From positions 1 through 5,105 of the forward strand of contig JALHTP010000398.1 in NCBI GenBank assembly GCA_022865725.1: a stretch of DNA of 5,105 nt, read 5' to 3'. This DNA comes from Methyloceanibacter sp. (GTDB lineage: Bacteria; Pseudomonadota; Alphaproteobacteria; Rhizobiales; Methyloligellaceae). Below are positions 1-5,105 of this stretch, piece by piece; position 1 is the first letter of the stretch, and each line of letters begins with the position of its first letter. The translations under genes and the position numbers were made by a program. The notes under the pieces are model-generated. The model saw nothing but the letters and a program-made list of their open reading frames with translations. It made no database searches and was not told the DNA's origin.

Positions 1-521
1 ACGGCGGCGATCGTATTGAAGTTCACCGCCAGCGCGGAGTTCAGCGCGTCGTAGGCCTCGCCGGTCTCCTCGATGCCCGGGATGCGGAGGTCGGAGGGGT
101 AGTAGCTCGCGTCGAGCACGATGCCGGTGATCGGCTCCTTGCCGATTGCGGCGACCAGCTGCTGCGCGAGCGGCGCCAGCTCCTCTGAGATTAAAAAGGG
201 ATCGCCGCCGCCGCGCACATACAGCACCCGCTTGTCGTCCAGGTAGAATTTTGTCTCGAAGCGGTAGTCGCCGCCGAGCACCTCCATCGCCAGCCACGCC
301 GTCACGAGCTTGGTGACGGAGGCCGGGACGAAGGGCTTATCCGCGTTCTGGGCGATCAGCTCGTTGCCCTTGTCGTCCACTACCAGCACCAGCCCCGATG
401 GAGCCAGCGCCGCAACCTTCTCCTTGGCGCCGGCCAGCGCCTGGGCGGGCAGCAGGAGCAGGGCGAGGGCAACCGCAAGCAGGCGAGAGCACATGGCGAA
501 CGTCGATCCGCGCGCCGTCAT
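1..521 (-). CDS. dacB: D-alanyl-D-alanine carboxypeptidase / endopeptidase, PBP4 type (peptidase S13), 3' part cut by window edge
   Basis: A periplasmic serine DD-peptidase that trims the terminal D-Ala of peptidoglycan stem peptides and, in this family, can also cut cross-links. Only the first 173 residues are in the window; the family usually has about 450-500. Residues 1-30 form a signal peptide (hydrophobic run LLAVALALLLLP, cleavage expected after AQALA). The catalytic SxxK motif is S68-V-T-K71 within PASVTKLVTAWLAME, followed by DYRFET (85-90), YVRGGGDP (101-108) and GIVLDASYYPSDLR, all in the order expected of S13 proteins. The later SxN and KTG motifs lie off the left edge. The start ATG at 521-519 overlaps the upstream stop as ATGA and has no strong ribosome-binding site, which suggests translational coupling. 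An in-frame ATG at 494-492 (residue 10) would also leave a complete signal peptide. The family call is firm; the exact start is less so. Confidence 0.9.
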   Translation of the reverse strand, partial: MTARGSTFAMCSRLLAVALALLLLPAQALAGAKEKVAALAPSGLVLVVDDKGNELIAQNADKPFVPASVTKLVTAWLAMEVLGGDYRFETKFYLDDKRVLYVRGGGDPFLISEELAPLAQQLVAAIGKEPITGIVLDASYYPSDLRIPGIEETGEAYDALNSALAVNFNTIAA

Positions 522-955
522 TTCATCGTGATCGCCAGCCCGCTGAGGTCGGCATTCGCCATCAGCCCGACCTGCCGGCCTGAAAGCTCAAGCACTGCGC
601 CCTTCTGGTTGGCGAGCACGATCGCACGAACGCCACGGCCGACCGCAAGCCCTGCGCCTGCCGCCCCATAGACACCGGCCACGTCGGATGCGCGGCTGAT
701 GTTGCTAACCCGGCCGCGCAGCACGCTCTTCGATCCGCCGAATATCAGGCCATAGTCGAGGCCGCCGACCGAAAGCGGATAGTGCTTGCCGCGGAAGGTC
801 AGCGTGCCATGACCGCCCGATCCGCCGATGATCCAGCCGGCTTTGTAGACCGTCAGCACGATACTGCCGTCGTCGGCACGCGCCTGGTTGAGACCGGCGC
901 CGAACAGGATGATCAGCGCGACGACAACGCCTCGGAACATCGTTGGAACTTGCAT
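518..955 (-). CDS. Small exported glycine-rich beta protein, possible EipA/DUF1134- or SYLF-like envelope protein
   Basis: A 145-residue protein with a signal peptide (MFRGVVVALIILFGAGL, cleavage likely after NQARA, residue 27) and a mature part of about 118 residues. The mature part alternates glycine turns with beta-strand-like segments: IIGGSGGHGTLTF (42-54), YPLSVGGLDYGLIFGGSKS (59-77), RVSNISRASDVAGVYGAAGAG (82-102), AIVLANQKGAVLELSGRQVG (111-130), LDLSG-type ending. There are no cysteines or catalytic-looking residues. The order GxGxL, V-G-G-x-x-x-G, (V/Y)-N-(I/L), GxxGxA, then a final strand recalls the small-barrel EipA (DUF1134) and SYLF families, but this is from memory and distant. 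The start is well fixed: GGAGG at 967-963 lies 7 bases before the ATG. It is first in a unit with the DD-carboxypeptidase, overlapping it by 4 bases, so a role in cell-wall upkeep is a reasonable inference and not shown. Confidence 0.82.
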   Translation of the reverse strand: MQVPTMFRGVVVALIILFGAGLNQARADDGSIVLTVYKAGWIIGGSGGHGTLTFRGKHYPLSVGGLDYGLIFGGSKSVLRGRVSNISRASDVAGVYGAAGAGLAVGRGVRAIVLANQKGAVLELSGRQVGLMANADLSGLAITMK

Positions 956-1035
956 GGCTTTCCCTCCATTGCTTCAGCCGGTGAGGCGATACCTGTTCCC
1001 CAAATCTGGCTCCCATTACGGCAGAGCCTACAGAC

Positions 1036-1059
1036 TTGGCTGCCGAGCTTGTCTACAAT
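1036..1059 (+). promoter_or_regulatory. Weak candidate promoter for the metalloprotease
   Basis: TTGGCT at 1036-1041 is followed by TACAAT at 1054-1059, which matches a -10 box at five of six positions. The spacer is only 12 bases. This suits the short-spacer consensus described for some alphaproteobacterial housekeeping promoters but not the standard 17. It lies about 50 bases before the start codon at 1108. Weak evidence from pattern alone. Confidence 0.22.
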
Positions 1060-1107
1060 CTCCGCGTGTATTAGCCTACGCTGCTACCTACACATGGGGA
1101 AACGCTC

Positions 1108-2178
1108 ATGACCAAGATGCCCAGATTGCGAACGCAAGCTGCCATGCGGCCCATCAAGCTCTGCGTGCAGCCTTTGCCTGTACCGATCATCTTGCCGGAA
1201 AGCCTCGCGCCAGACCGCGCCCGTGCCATCCGCTCCATCAAGAGGAAATGGGTGAACGGGACGGTGCTGCAATATCATTTCCTCGAGTCCGACAAATGGA
1301 GCTGGCCGAAGGCGCAGAAGGATGTTGTGCGCGGGGCCTTCGATGCGTGGAAAGCCATCAAGGTCGGTCTCGTGTTCGAGGAAACCAATGACGTGACCGA
1401 GGCCGAGATCCGCATCGGCGCGCTGCAGACCGACGGCTCCTGGTCCTATGTCGGCACCGACTGCCTGCAATATCAGGACCTCGGGCGAACCATGAATTTC
1501 GGCTGGGACCTCACCACCGAATGGGGCCATGCCACGGCCTTGCACGAGATTGGCCACGCCTTGGGCCTGCCGCACGAGCATCAGAACCCAAATTCCGGGA
1601 TCGTGTGGAACGAGGTCCTGGTCTACGAGTCCTTCGCGCGTCCTCCCAACAGTTGGGATCGCGACTCCATCCGCCACAACATCATCGAGAAGCTCCCCCG
1701 CAACGACACCGAGGGATCGCGCTGGGATCCGAAATCGATCATGCATTATCCGTTCGAACCCGGCCTGATCACGGCGCCGCATCCTTACGACACCAGCGGG
1801 ATCGGCGAGAATGTCGGCCTATCGCCGAGCGACAAGGATTGGGTGAGGCGCTTCTATCCGGCGGGCGCCACCGCGGTGCCGATCGCGGCGATGCAGCTCG
1901 AGCGGCTCGATGCCGTCGCCGGCCAGCAGCGCGACTTTGTGTTCGAGCCCGATGCGACGCGCGAATACACGATCCAAACCATGGGGGCGTCCGATTGCAA
2001 GGTCGTGGTGTTCGAGGAGCGGGACGGGACGCCGCGGCATTTGATCGGCAAGGACGATTCGGGCGAGGAGACGAACGCGACCATCAAGACCAAGATGGTG
2101 AAGGGCCGGCGCTACATCATCCGGGTGCGGATTCATTACATATCGTCGTCGCTAGGGGTTGCGCTGCTGTTGCATTGA
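1108..2178 (+). CDS. Astacin-like zinc metalloprotease (M12A-type metzincin) with C-terminal beta domain
   Basis: A 356-residue zinc endopeptidase. The metzincin signature HEIGHALGLPHEH is at residues 146-158: H146, H150 and H156 bind zinc, E147 is the general base, G153 is the turn glycine and E157 is the residue after the third His that marks the astacin group. The Met-turn SIMHY is at 210-214, including M212 and Y214, the tyrosine that can bind zinc in astacins. Residues 45-95 (RKWVNGTVLQYHF, then AFDAWKAIKVGLVFEE) match the usual N-terminal half of such catalytic domains. From about residue 262 to 356 there is a beta-rich tail (DFVFEPDATREYTIQTMG, later KGRRYIIRVRI) resembling a pre-peptidase C-terminal (PPC) domain. 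GGGGA at about 1096-1100 lies 7 bases before the ATG. No hydrophobic signal peptide is visible, so the cell location is unclear. Substrate is unknown. Codon use is high-GC like the genes to its left. Confidence 0.88.
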   Translation: MTKMPRLRTQAAMRPIKLCVQPLPVPIILPESLAPDRARAIRSIKRKWVNGTVLQYHFLESDKWSWPKAQKDVVRGAFDAWKAIKVGLVFEETNDVTEAEIRIGALQTDGSWSYVGTDCLQYQDLGRTMNFGWDLTTEWGHATALHEIGHALGLPHEHQNPNSGIVWNEVLVYESFARPPNSWDRDSIRHNIIEKLPRNDTEGSRWDPKSIMHYPFEPGLITAPHPYDTSGIGENVGLSPSDKDWVRRFYPAGATAVPIAAMQLERLDAVAGQQRDFVFEPDATREYTIQTMGASDCKVVVFEERDGTPRHLIGKDDSGEETNATIKTKMVKGRRYIIRVRIHYISSSLGVALLLH

Positions 2179-2261
2179 CGCTGTGCGTTAAAGTTTGTCC
2201 GAGCTCCTGCCACGGCGAGACGCCTTCCAAGAGAGCAGGACTGCCAGCCGATCGGCGTTGG
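2179..2261. other. Convergent intergenic gap with a short palindrome
   Basis: These 83 bases separate the stop codons of the metalloprotease (plus) and the 163-residue gene (minus). They hold a perfect 10-base palindrome GCCGATCGGC at 2247-2256, flanked by GCCA and TGGC. It has no T run and almost no room for a loop, so it is a poor terminator. Nothing else is visible. Confidence 0.3.
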
Positions 2262-2753
2262 CTAGCGGCGCAAGGACAAGCTTGTGGCGAGACGATAGGT
2301 GCCGGACTTCTCGTTGAGCTGCACGATGTTGATCGTGTGACCCGCGTTAGCGAGCTTGATGCTCATGCGGCCGCGGAACTTGTCGCCCGTGATGACGGCA
2401 TGAACAAGGTTGTCCTTCGCCGTGCCGGTCACGCCGCCGCTCGCATCATAGACGCTCTCGTTCCAGGACCCTTTGATCTTGCCGCCCTTGTAGGTGAGCT
2501 TCAGGGTGGTGTTGATCTCGTAGTCATCGCCGGTGCAACGCAGGGTCTGAGTGATGTTGCTGCCCGCGGACTTGTACGTCGCCTGGCAGCTCACCGTCTT
2601 GGGCTGGCCATCCTTCAGGATGACCCTGCCGCCGCCTTTCCAATCGCCGGTGAGCTGATCGAAGGGATTGGGTGGGGTCGCCGTCTCGCCTGGCGTGGCC
2701 AGGGAAGCGGCGAGGAGGAGTCCCGCGATAGTCAAAAACAGGCGATATCCCAT
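2262..2753 (-). CDS. Exported protein of unknown function, single beta domain with one probable disulfide
   Basis: A 163-residue protein beginning with a signal peptide (MGYRLFLTIAGLLLAASLA, cleavage around residues 19-25). The mature domain opens with NPFDQLTGDWKGGGRV (29-44) and continues as alternating strands: KTVSCQATY (52-60), ITQTLRCTG (67-75), TTLKLTYKGGKIKGSWNE (82-99), GTAKDNLVHAVITGDKFRGR (110-129). C56 and C73 could pair in the periplasm. The opening G-x-W and all-beta pattern recall a lipocalin-like barrel, but this is inference. I recognise the 'FDQLTG.W .. C.A.Y .. L.C' pattern from rhizobial exported proteins without assigned function. AGAGGA at 2765-2760 lies 6 bases before the ATG, which fixes the start. 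It is a single gene, insulated by the terminator at 2851-2886 from the remnant upstream. Confidence 0.83.
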   Translation of the reverse strand: MGYRLFLTIAGLLLAASLATPGETATPPNPFDQLTGDWKGGGRVILKDGQPKTVSCQATYKSAGSNITQTLRCTGDDYEINTTLKLTYKGGKIKGSWNESVYDASGGVTGTAKDNLVHAVITGDKFRGRMSIKLANAGHTINIVQLNEKSGTYRLATSLSLRR

Positions 2754-2783
2754 GCGTATTCCTCTGTTTGGAGAATGACAATC

Positions 2784-2800
2784 AGCCTGGGAAACAGGCT
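2784..2800 (-). other. Small perfect hairpin in the leader of the 163-residue gene
   Basis: AGCCTG (2784-2789) and CAGGCT (2795-2800) form a perfect 6-bp stem around a 5-base loop, starting about 30 bases upstream of the start codon on the minus strand. There is no T run, so it is not a terminator. It may be a leader structure, a protein-binding inverted repeat, or chance. Confidence 0.3.
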
Positions 2801-2850
2801 TACGATGCTGGGCTGTTGCTTACCCCGCGTCGCGGCCGCGCGCATCACAT

Positions 2851-2886
2851 AAAAAACTCAGGCTACCCCATTATTGGCGTGAGCCT
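2851..2886 (-). terminator. Intrinsic terminator after the truncated serine protease gene
   Basis: Read on the minus strand, AGGCT (2886-2882) pairs with AGCCT (2864-2860). Inner AC/GT and CCA/TGG pairs close an AATA loop, with one bulged base and one G:G mismatch. GAG and then six T residues (complement of 2851-2856) follow. It lies 36 bases past the stop codon at 2922, as expected for the end of that transcript, and would shield the 163-residue gene from read-through. Confidence 0.7.
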
Positions 2887-2921
2887 CCCGTGCCAAGCCG
2901 CGCAGACATTGCCGATCCTGC

Positions 2922-3638
2922 TTACTTGCAGAATTGCGGGTTCTTGATCACGGGTGCCCGCTCCCTTACTCCGGCGAAAAGCGTCGATTTGCCGGTTAGC
3001 CCCACCACTTCTTCGTCCCAACATCCGTAATTGTTGCAACGATCATAGGTGAAGCAGACTGGACAGCTTGTGTCGTTCTTCAGCCTGAATTCATGTTTTT
3101 CTTTTGCTCGCCGCGATGCGGCTAGTTTCAATCCTCGCGCGAGCTTTGCGCAATTGGCCTTCGCCTTTCCAGCTTTGCGGCCGGGCGGCGCCTCGCGGCT
3201 GCACGCGGATTGCTGAGGTGCAAGCGTTTCTGACGGAGCCAACGCAACAGAGTCTGAAATCACATCGATCTTAGCCGCCTCGCCTTGGAGACAGGGCGCC
3301 GGTTCCACAGCAGTCGGCTTATGGGCTTTGCCCTTGACCAGGCCCCTAAATTCCGCCTGAAGGCCGACGATGATCGTATAGTTTCGCTCTTCGCTGTAGG
3401 GCCTACCGTTCTTCGCATGCGGTCCGTAGGCCACCGATAGACCCCTCAGGATGAGGTGACCTTCGTCATCCGAAACCGGGCGTCCATCCATGAGAGCGAA
3501 AACCGCGCCCCCCGAACCTCCGTCGTCGAGGTCAAAGTCGGCGTAGTAGAACGGCGGCCCCCCGAGGACTCCGTCAAGGACCTTTCTTATCGTTCCCTTC
3601 GCGAGCACCGGTTCTCGGCCCGAAATCTTAGACAAGAG
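2922..3638 (-). pseudogene. 5'-truncated trypsin-like serine protease with Cys-rich C-terminal tail
   Basis: About 238 residues of recognisable protein remain, beginning near LLSKISGREP. The segment PFYYADFDLDDGGSGGAVF carries the G-x-S-G-G catalytic serine motif of S1 peptidases (serine codon at 3515-3513) with the usual following strand. The His and Asp parts of the triad, and any signal peptide, should lie upstream and are absent. The domain ends near GLQAEFRGLV. A low-complexity Lys/Ala-rich linker (GRKAGKAKANCAKLARG) follows, then a tail with CPVC, DRC, GCW and a terminal FCK that looks disulfide-bonded. The same frame stays open to an ATG at 3872-3870, giving 316 codons, but the first roughly 75 are antisense to a TetR gene and are not protease. 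No plausible start with a ribosome-binding site is seen at the junction. DNA at 3001-3120 is about 49% GC by hand count, well below its neighbours, hinting at foreign origin. The S1 call rests mainly on one motif. Confidence 0.6.
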
Positions 3639-3650
3639 CAGCCCCGCGGG
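3630..3650. other. Rearrangement junction between two 5'-truncated genes
   Basis: To the left lies the serine protease remnant reading leftward; to the right lies the TetR remnant reading rightward. Each lacks the half that should extend across this point. The boundary contains the 8-base palindrome CCCGCGGG at 3643-3650. No transposase, terminal inverted repeat or target duplication is visible here. Confidence 0.6.
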
Positions 3651-3924
3651 ATGCCTGCTCGTGCAGGGCATCGCCGGCGCGGGCGAGCATGCCAAATGCA
3701 TCAGCGACGAACTCTGCGCGAGGCGGGGCGCGTTGGAGAAAACGATCCGCGAGCGGTTGAAGCGGGCCAAGACAGAAGGCGAGCTGCCGAAAGACGCCGA
3801 TCCTGCCGCGCTCGCCCGTTTCATCGCGACGGTCACCCAAGGCATGGCGGTGCAGGCGGCCGCGGGCGCCACCCGCGCCGAACTTCGCCGCGTCGCCGAG
3901 ACGGCGCTCCGCGCTTTTCCCTAG
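3640..3924 (+). pseudogene. C-terminal half of a TetR/AcrR-family regulator, 5' part missing
   Basis: The 94 remaining residues begin SPAGCLLVQGIAGAGEHA and end ELRRVAETALRAFP. This is the ligand-binding and dimerisation half of a TetR regulator: 'PxGCLLVQG', the helix ALEKTIRERLKRAKTEGELP, 'DADPAALARFIATVTQGMAVQA' and 'GATRAELRRV' are in family order. Complete members have about 190-200 residues, so roughly the first 105, including the DNA-binding helix-turn-helix, are gone. Reading back in frame there is no ATG, GTG or TTG before a TAG at 3547-3549. The GTG at 3661 falls inside the conserved LLVQG strand and is not a true start. The stop TAG (3922-3924) shares the palindrome CTAG with the stop of the small gene on the other strand. 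It cannot bind an operator; the frame is otherwise intact, suggesting a fairly recent break. Confidence 0.8.
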
Positions 3925-4163
3925 TTCTTGGCGTCCTTGCCCGGCTTGTTTGGCTTGGGCTTTTCGGGCTGCGGCTTGAGCAGAAGCTCGGTCGGCTTGG
4001 GCTTATAGATGAACTGCTGGACGATCTGCAGCGCATTCGGGTTGGTCGCAAGGTTGCCCGCCTGGACTTGCGGCAAGAAAGCGACAGTTCCTAAGAGAAA
4101 AACCGAGGCGCCGGCAGCCAAAGCTTGCAGGGGAAATTTCAAGTTGCGGGGGGGCATTTGCAC
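3921..4163 (-). CDS. Small secreted Lys/Pro-rich protein of unknown function
   Basis: An 80-residue product from GTG at 4163, or 78 residues from ATG at 4157-4155. The GTG is favoured because GGAG lies about 6 bases before it, against 12 for the ATG. Counting from the ATG, residues 1-33 are a signal peptide with R4 and K7, a hydrophobic core ALAAGASVFLLGTVAFL, and VQA before cleavage. The mature part of 45 residues starts GNLATNPNALQIVQQFI and ends in a basic, proline-rich tail (YKPKPTELLLKPQPEKPKP and on to KDAKN). Codons in the tail are strongly AAG/CAG/CCG biased, supporting real coding. It has no cysteines. The frame stays open further upstream into the antisense of the next gene, but those residues are not believable. 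It lies head to head with the exported protein at 4210, 46 bases apart. I do not recognise the family. Confidence 0.65.
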   Translation of the reverse strand: MQMPPRNLKFPLQALAAGASVFLLGTVAFLPQVQAGNLATNPNALQIVQQFIYKPKPTELLLKPQPEKPKPNKPGKDAKN

Positions 4164-4209
4164 GATACTCTCCGATAGCCTTGCCGCCGTCTTAAGTCGC
4201 GATGATGGT
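4164..4209. other. 46-base divergent gap between two exported-protein genes
   Basis: This space between the start codons must serve both genes, yet it is too short for two separate promoters plus leaders, so at least one promoter probably lies inside the opposite gene. It holds GGAGAG (minus strand, 4174-4169 region) for the small gene and the palindrome CTTAAG at 4191-4196. There is no convincing ribosome-binding site before the plus-strand ATG at 4210 and no clear -35/-10 pair. Confidence 0.4.
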
Positions 4210-5105
4210 ATGTTTCCAGCGCTGTTACGACGGTCTGTTCTTGGCTTTGCCGCGATAGCCGCAGTTTCGAGCGGGAACGAGGCCGCCGCGCAAAGTTTCG
4301 ACCCTAATATAGTGAGCCGGGTCGACAGTTTCATTCCCACAAGCCCGCAAACGGTGCTCCCCACCAAAACCGAGAAGGTGCCCGTCAAGCGCACCGAAAC
4401 GGTCACGGTCACCGTCGAGGAGAAGAAGGACCTCACGACGGAGGAGCGGGAAGCGTTGGCGAGGACGATGGGCGTGGTCGTGCCGCTCGGGCTTCGCTCG
4501 ACCACGGCGCGCAAGGCCTATCTCAATCTCCGCCAAGTGCCGACCACAAAGACGGTCAAGGTGAAAAAGCAAAAGAAGCGCATTTTCACCGAGATCGTCG
4601 AAAAGAAACTGCCCCGGAAAACCACCGTCAACGCCATCGCGTCGGGGAGCTTCACCTATTCGACCAATGCCAATCAGGCCGATATCGACATCATTGCCGA
4701 TTCCATCGACAGCCAGAACGGCAATTTACTGATCCTGATGCCGGCCGGGCGCGAGGAGGATACGGTCTCCTTCCTGCTCGGCCCATCGGCGGTGCGTTAC
4801 GCGACCCTCGATTCGAGCTCCTTCGATGCGCTGAACGGCAGCATCACCTATACGCGGCTGCTCGGCAGGCGGCAGACGGCAGAGGGGCTTACCACGGGCG
4901 GCACGGCGACGACGGATCTGCTCAGCATCGGCGTCGACGGCACGTCGGTCTACGAGCCCGGCTTCGGCGCGGAGGAAATCTCCGTCGGCACGCCGTCGAT
5001 CGGCTGGTCGCGCGCGAATATCGGTCTCGGCAACCGGCTCTGCGGCGAGAAGGGAAGCGAGGCCTATTGCTATTACGCCGATATTTCGGTCTCGCTGTCG
5101 GAGAG
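4210..5105 (+). CDS. Exported beta-rich protein of unknown family, 3' end beyond window
   Basis: An open frame of 298 codons running off the right edge. Residues 1-27 look like a signal peptide (MFPALLRRSVLGFAAIAAVS, cleavage after NEAAA). A Thr/Lys/Val-rich stretch follows: KTEKVPVKRTETVTVTVEEKKD (53-74, in two halves KTEKVPVKRT and ETVTVTVEEKKD), a short helical part LTTEEREALARTMG, then a second basic stretch TKTVKVKKQKKRIFTEIV (113-130). After about residue 140 the sequence looks all-beta with Ser/Thr/Asn/Gly turns: ASGSFTYSTNANQADIDIIA, SFLLGPSAVRYATLDSSSF, NGSITYTRLLG, GTPSIGWSRANIGLG. C278 and C287 could form a disulfide. The start at 4210 is chosen because it gives a proper signal peptide; two nearby ATGs are out of frame and no strong ribosome-binding site is seen. 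A surface or outer-membrane role is possible but unproven. Function is unknown. Confidence 0.75.
   Translation, partial: MFPALLRRSVLGFAAIAAVSSGNEAAAQSFDPNIVSRVDSFIPTSPQTVLPTKTEKVPVKRTETVTVTVEEKKDLTTEEREALARTMGVVVPLGLRSTTARKAYLNLRQVPTTKTVKVKKQKKRIFTEIVEKKLPRKTTVNAIASGSFTYSTNANQADIDIIADSIDSQNGNLLILMPAGREEDTVSFLLGPSAVRYATLDSSSFDALNGSITYTRLLGRRQTAEGLTTGGTATTDLLSIGVDGTSVYEPGFGAEEISVGTPSIGWSRANIGLGNRLCGEKGSEAYCYYADISVSLSE

Noticed and set aside
888..1391. 167-codon and 109-codon plus-strand frames across the divergent gap
   Set aside because: They overlap the start of the minus-strand beta protein and the metalloprotease in other frames; no ribosome-binding site or recognisable sequence.
1084..1782. 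232-codon minus-strand frame opposite the metalloprotease
   Set aside because: Lies antisense to the zinc-motif codons of a clearly real gene; the open frame follows from high GC at third positions.
2831..2840. Palindrome CGCGGCCGCG as a possible regulator or recombination site
   Set aside because: Ten bases of pure G/C in a high-GC genome is easily chance, with no repeats or genes nearby to support it.
1521..2852. 443-codon plus-strand frame
   Set aside because: It overlaps the metalloprotease in another frame, then runs antisense through the 163-residue gene. It has an Arg/Ala-rich shadow composition and no signal or motif.
3600..3924. TetR remnant starting at GTG 3661 as a functional small regulator
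   Set aside because: The codon lies inside the conserved LLVQG strand and no DNA-binding domain remains, so it is better explained as a broken gene.
3456..4094. 212-codon plus-strand frame
   Set aside because: Arg-rich translation spanning the protease remnant, TetR remnant and small gene in the wrong frame; no coherent domain.
3921..4514. Longer 197-codon version of the small secreted gene
   Set aside because: The extra N-terminal part is antisense to the exported protein at 4210 and would bury the signal peptide in the middle of the protein.

Overview
The window is high-GC DNA with coding density, codon choice and protein families typical of an alphaproteobacterium, most likely Hyphomicrobiales (Bradyrhizobium-like). 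This is an inference from protein style (S13 DD-carboxypeptidase, a rhizobial-type 'FDQLTG(D/S)W' exported protein, a 'PAGCLLVQG' TetR C-terminus), because no taxonomic marker gene is present. Nearly every intact product carries a signal peptide, so the window is dominated by exported or envelope proteins.

Layout, left to right. (1) 1-955, minus strand: a two-gene unit. A small exported glycine-rich beta protein (518-955) overlaps by ATGA the start of a penicillin-binding-protein-4-type D-Ala-D-Ala carboxypeptidase (1-521, cut by the left edge). (2) 956-1107: divergent intergenic region. (3) 1108-2178, plus: an intact astacin-like zinc metalloprotease with a C-terminal beta domain and no obvious signal peptide. 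(4) 2262-2753, minus: a 163-residue exported protein of unknown function, convergent with the protease. (5) 2851-2886: a good intrinsic terminator on the minus strand. It belongs to the next gene upstream, the 3' part of a trypsin-like serine protease with a Cys-rich tail (2922 to about 3638). (6) At about 3630-3650 this protease remnant meets, head to head, the 3' half of a TetR-family regulator on the plus strand (about 3640-3924). Both have lost their 5' halves, so this is a rearrangement scar and both are called pseudogenes. (7) 3921-4163, minus: a small secreted Lys/Pro-rich protein whose stop codon shares the palindrome CTAG with the TetR stop. (8) 4210-5105, plus: a divergently oriented exported protein of unknown family that runs off the right edge.

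How they may work together. The first pair fits cell-wall maintenance (peptidoglycan DD-peptidase plus a periplasmic envelope protein, probably translationally coupled). The middle part looks like an accessory zone with one intact protease, one broken protease and a broken regulator, partly in lower-GC DNA. The divergent pair on the right (small cationic secreted protein and larger exported protein) is the least explained part. No RNA gene, CRISPR array, insertion sequence or replication origin was seen.
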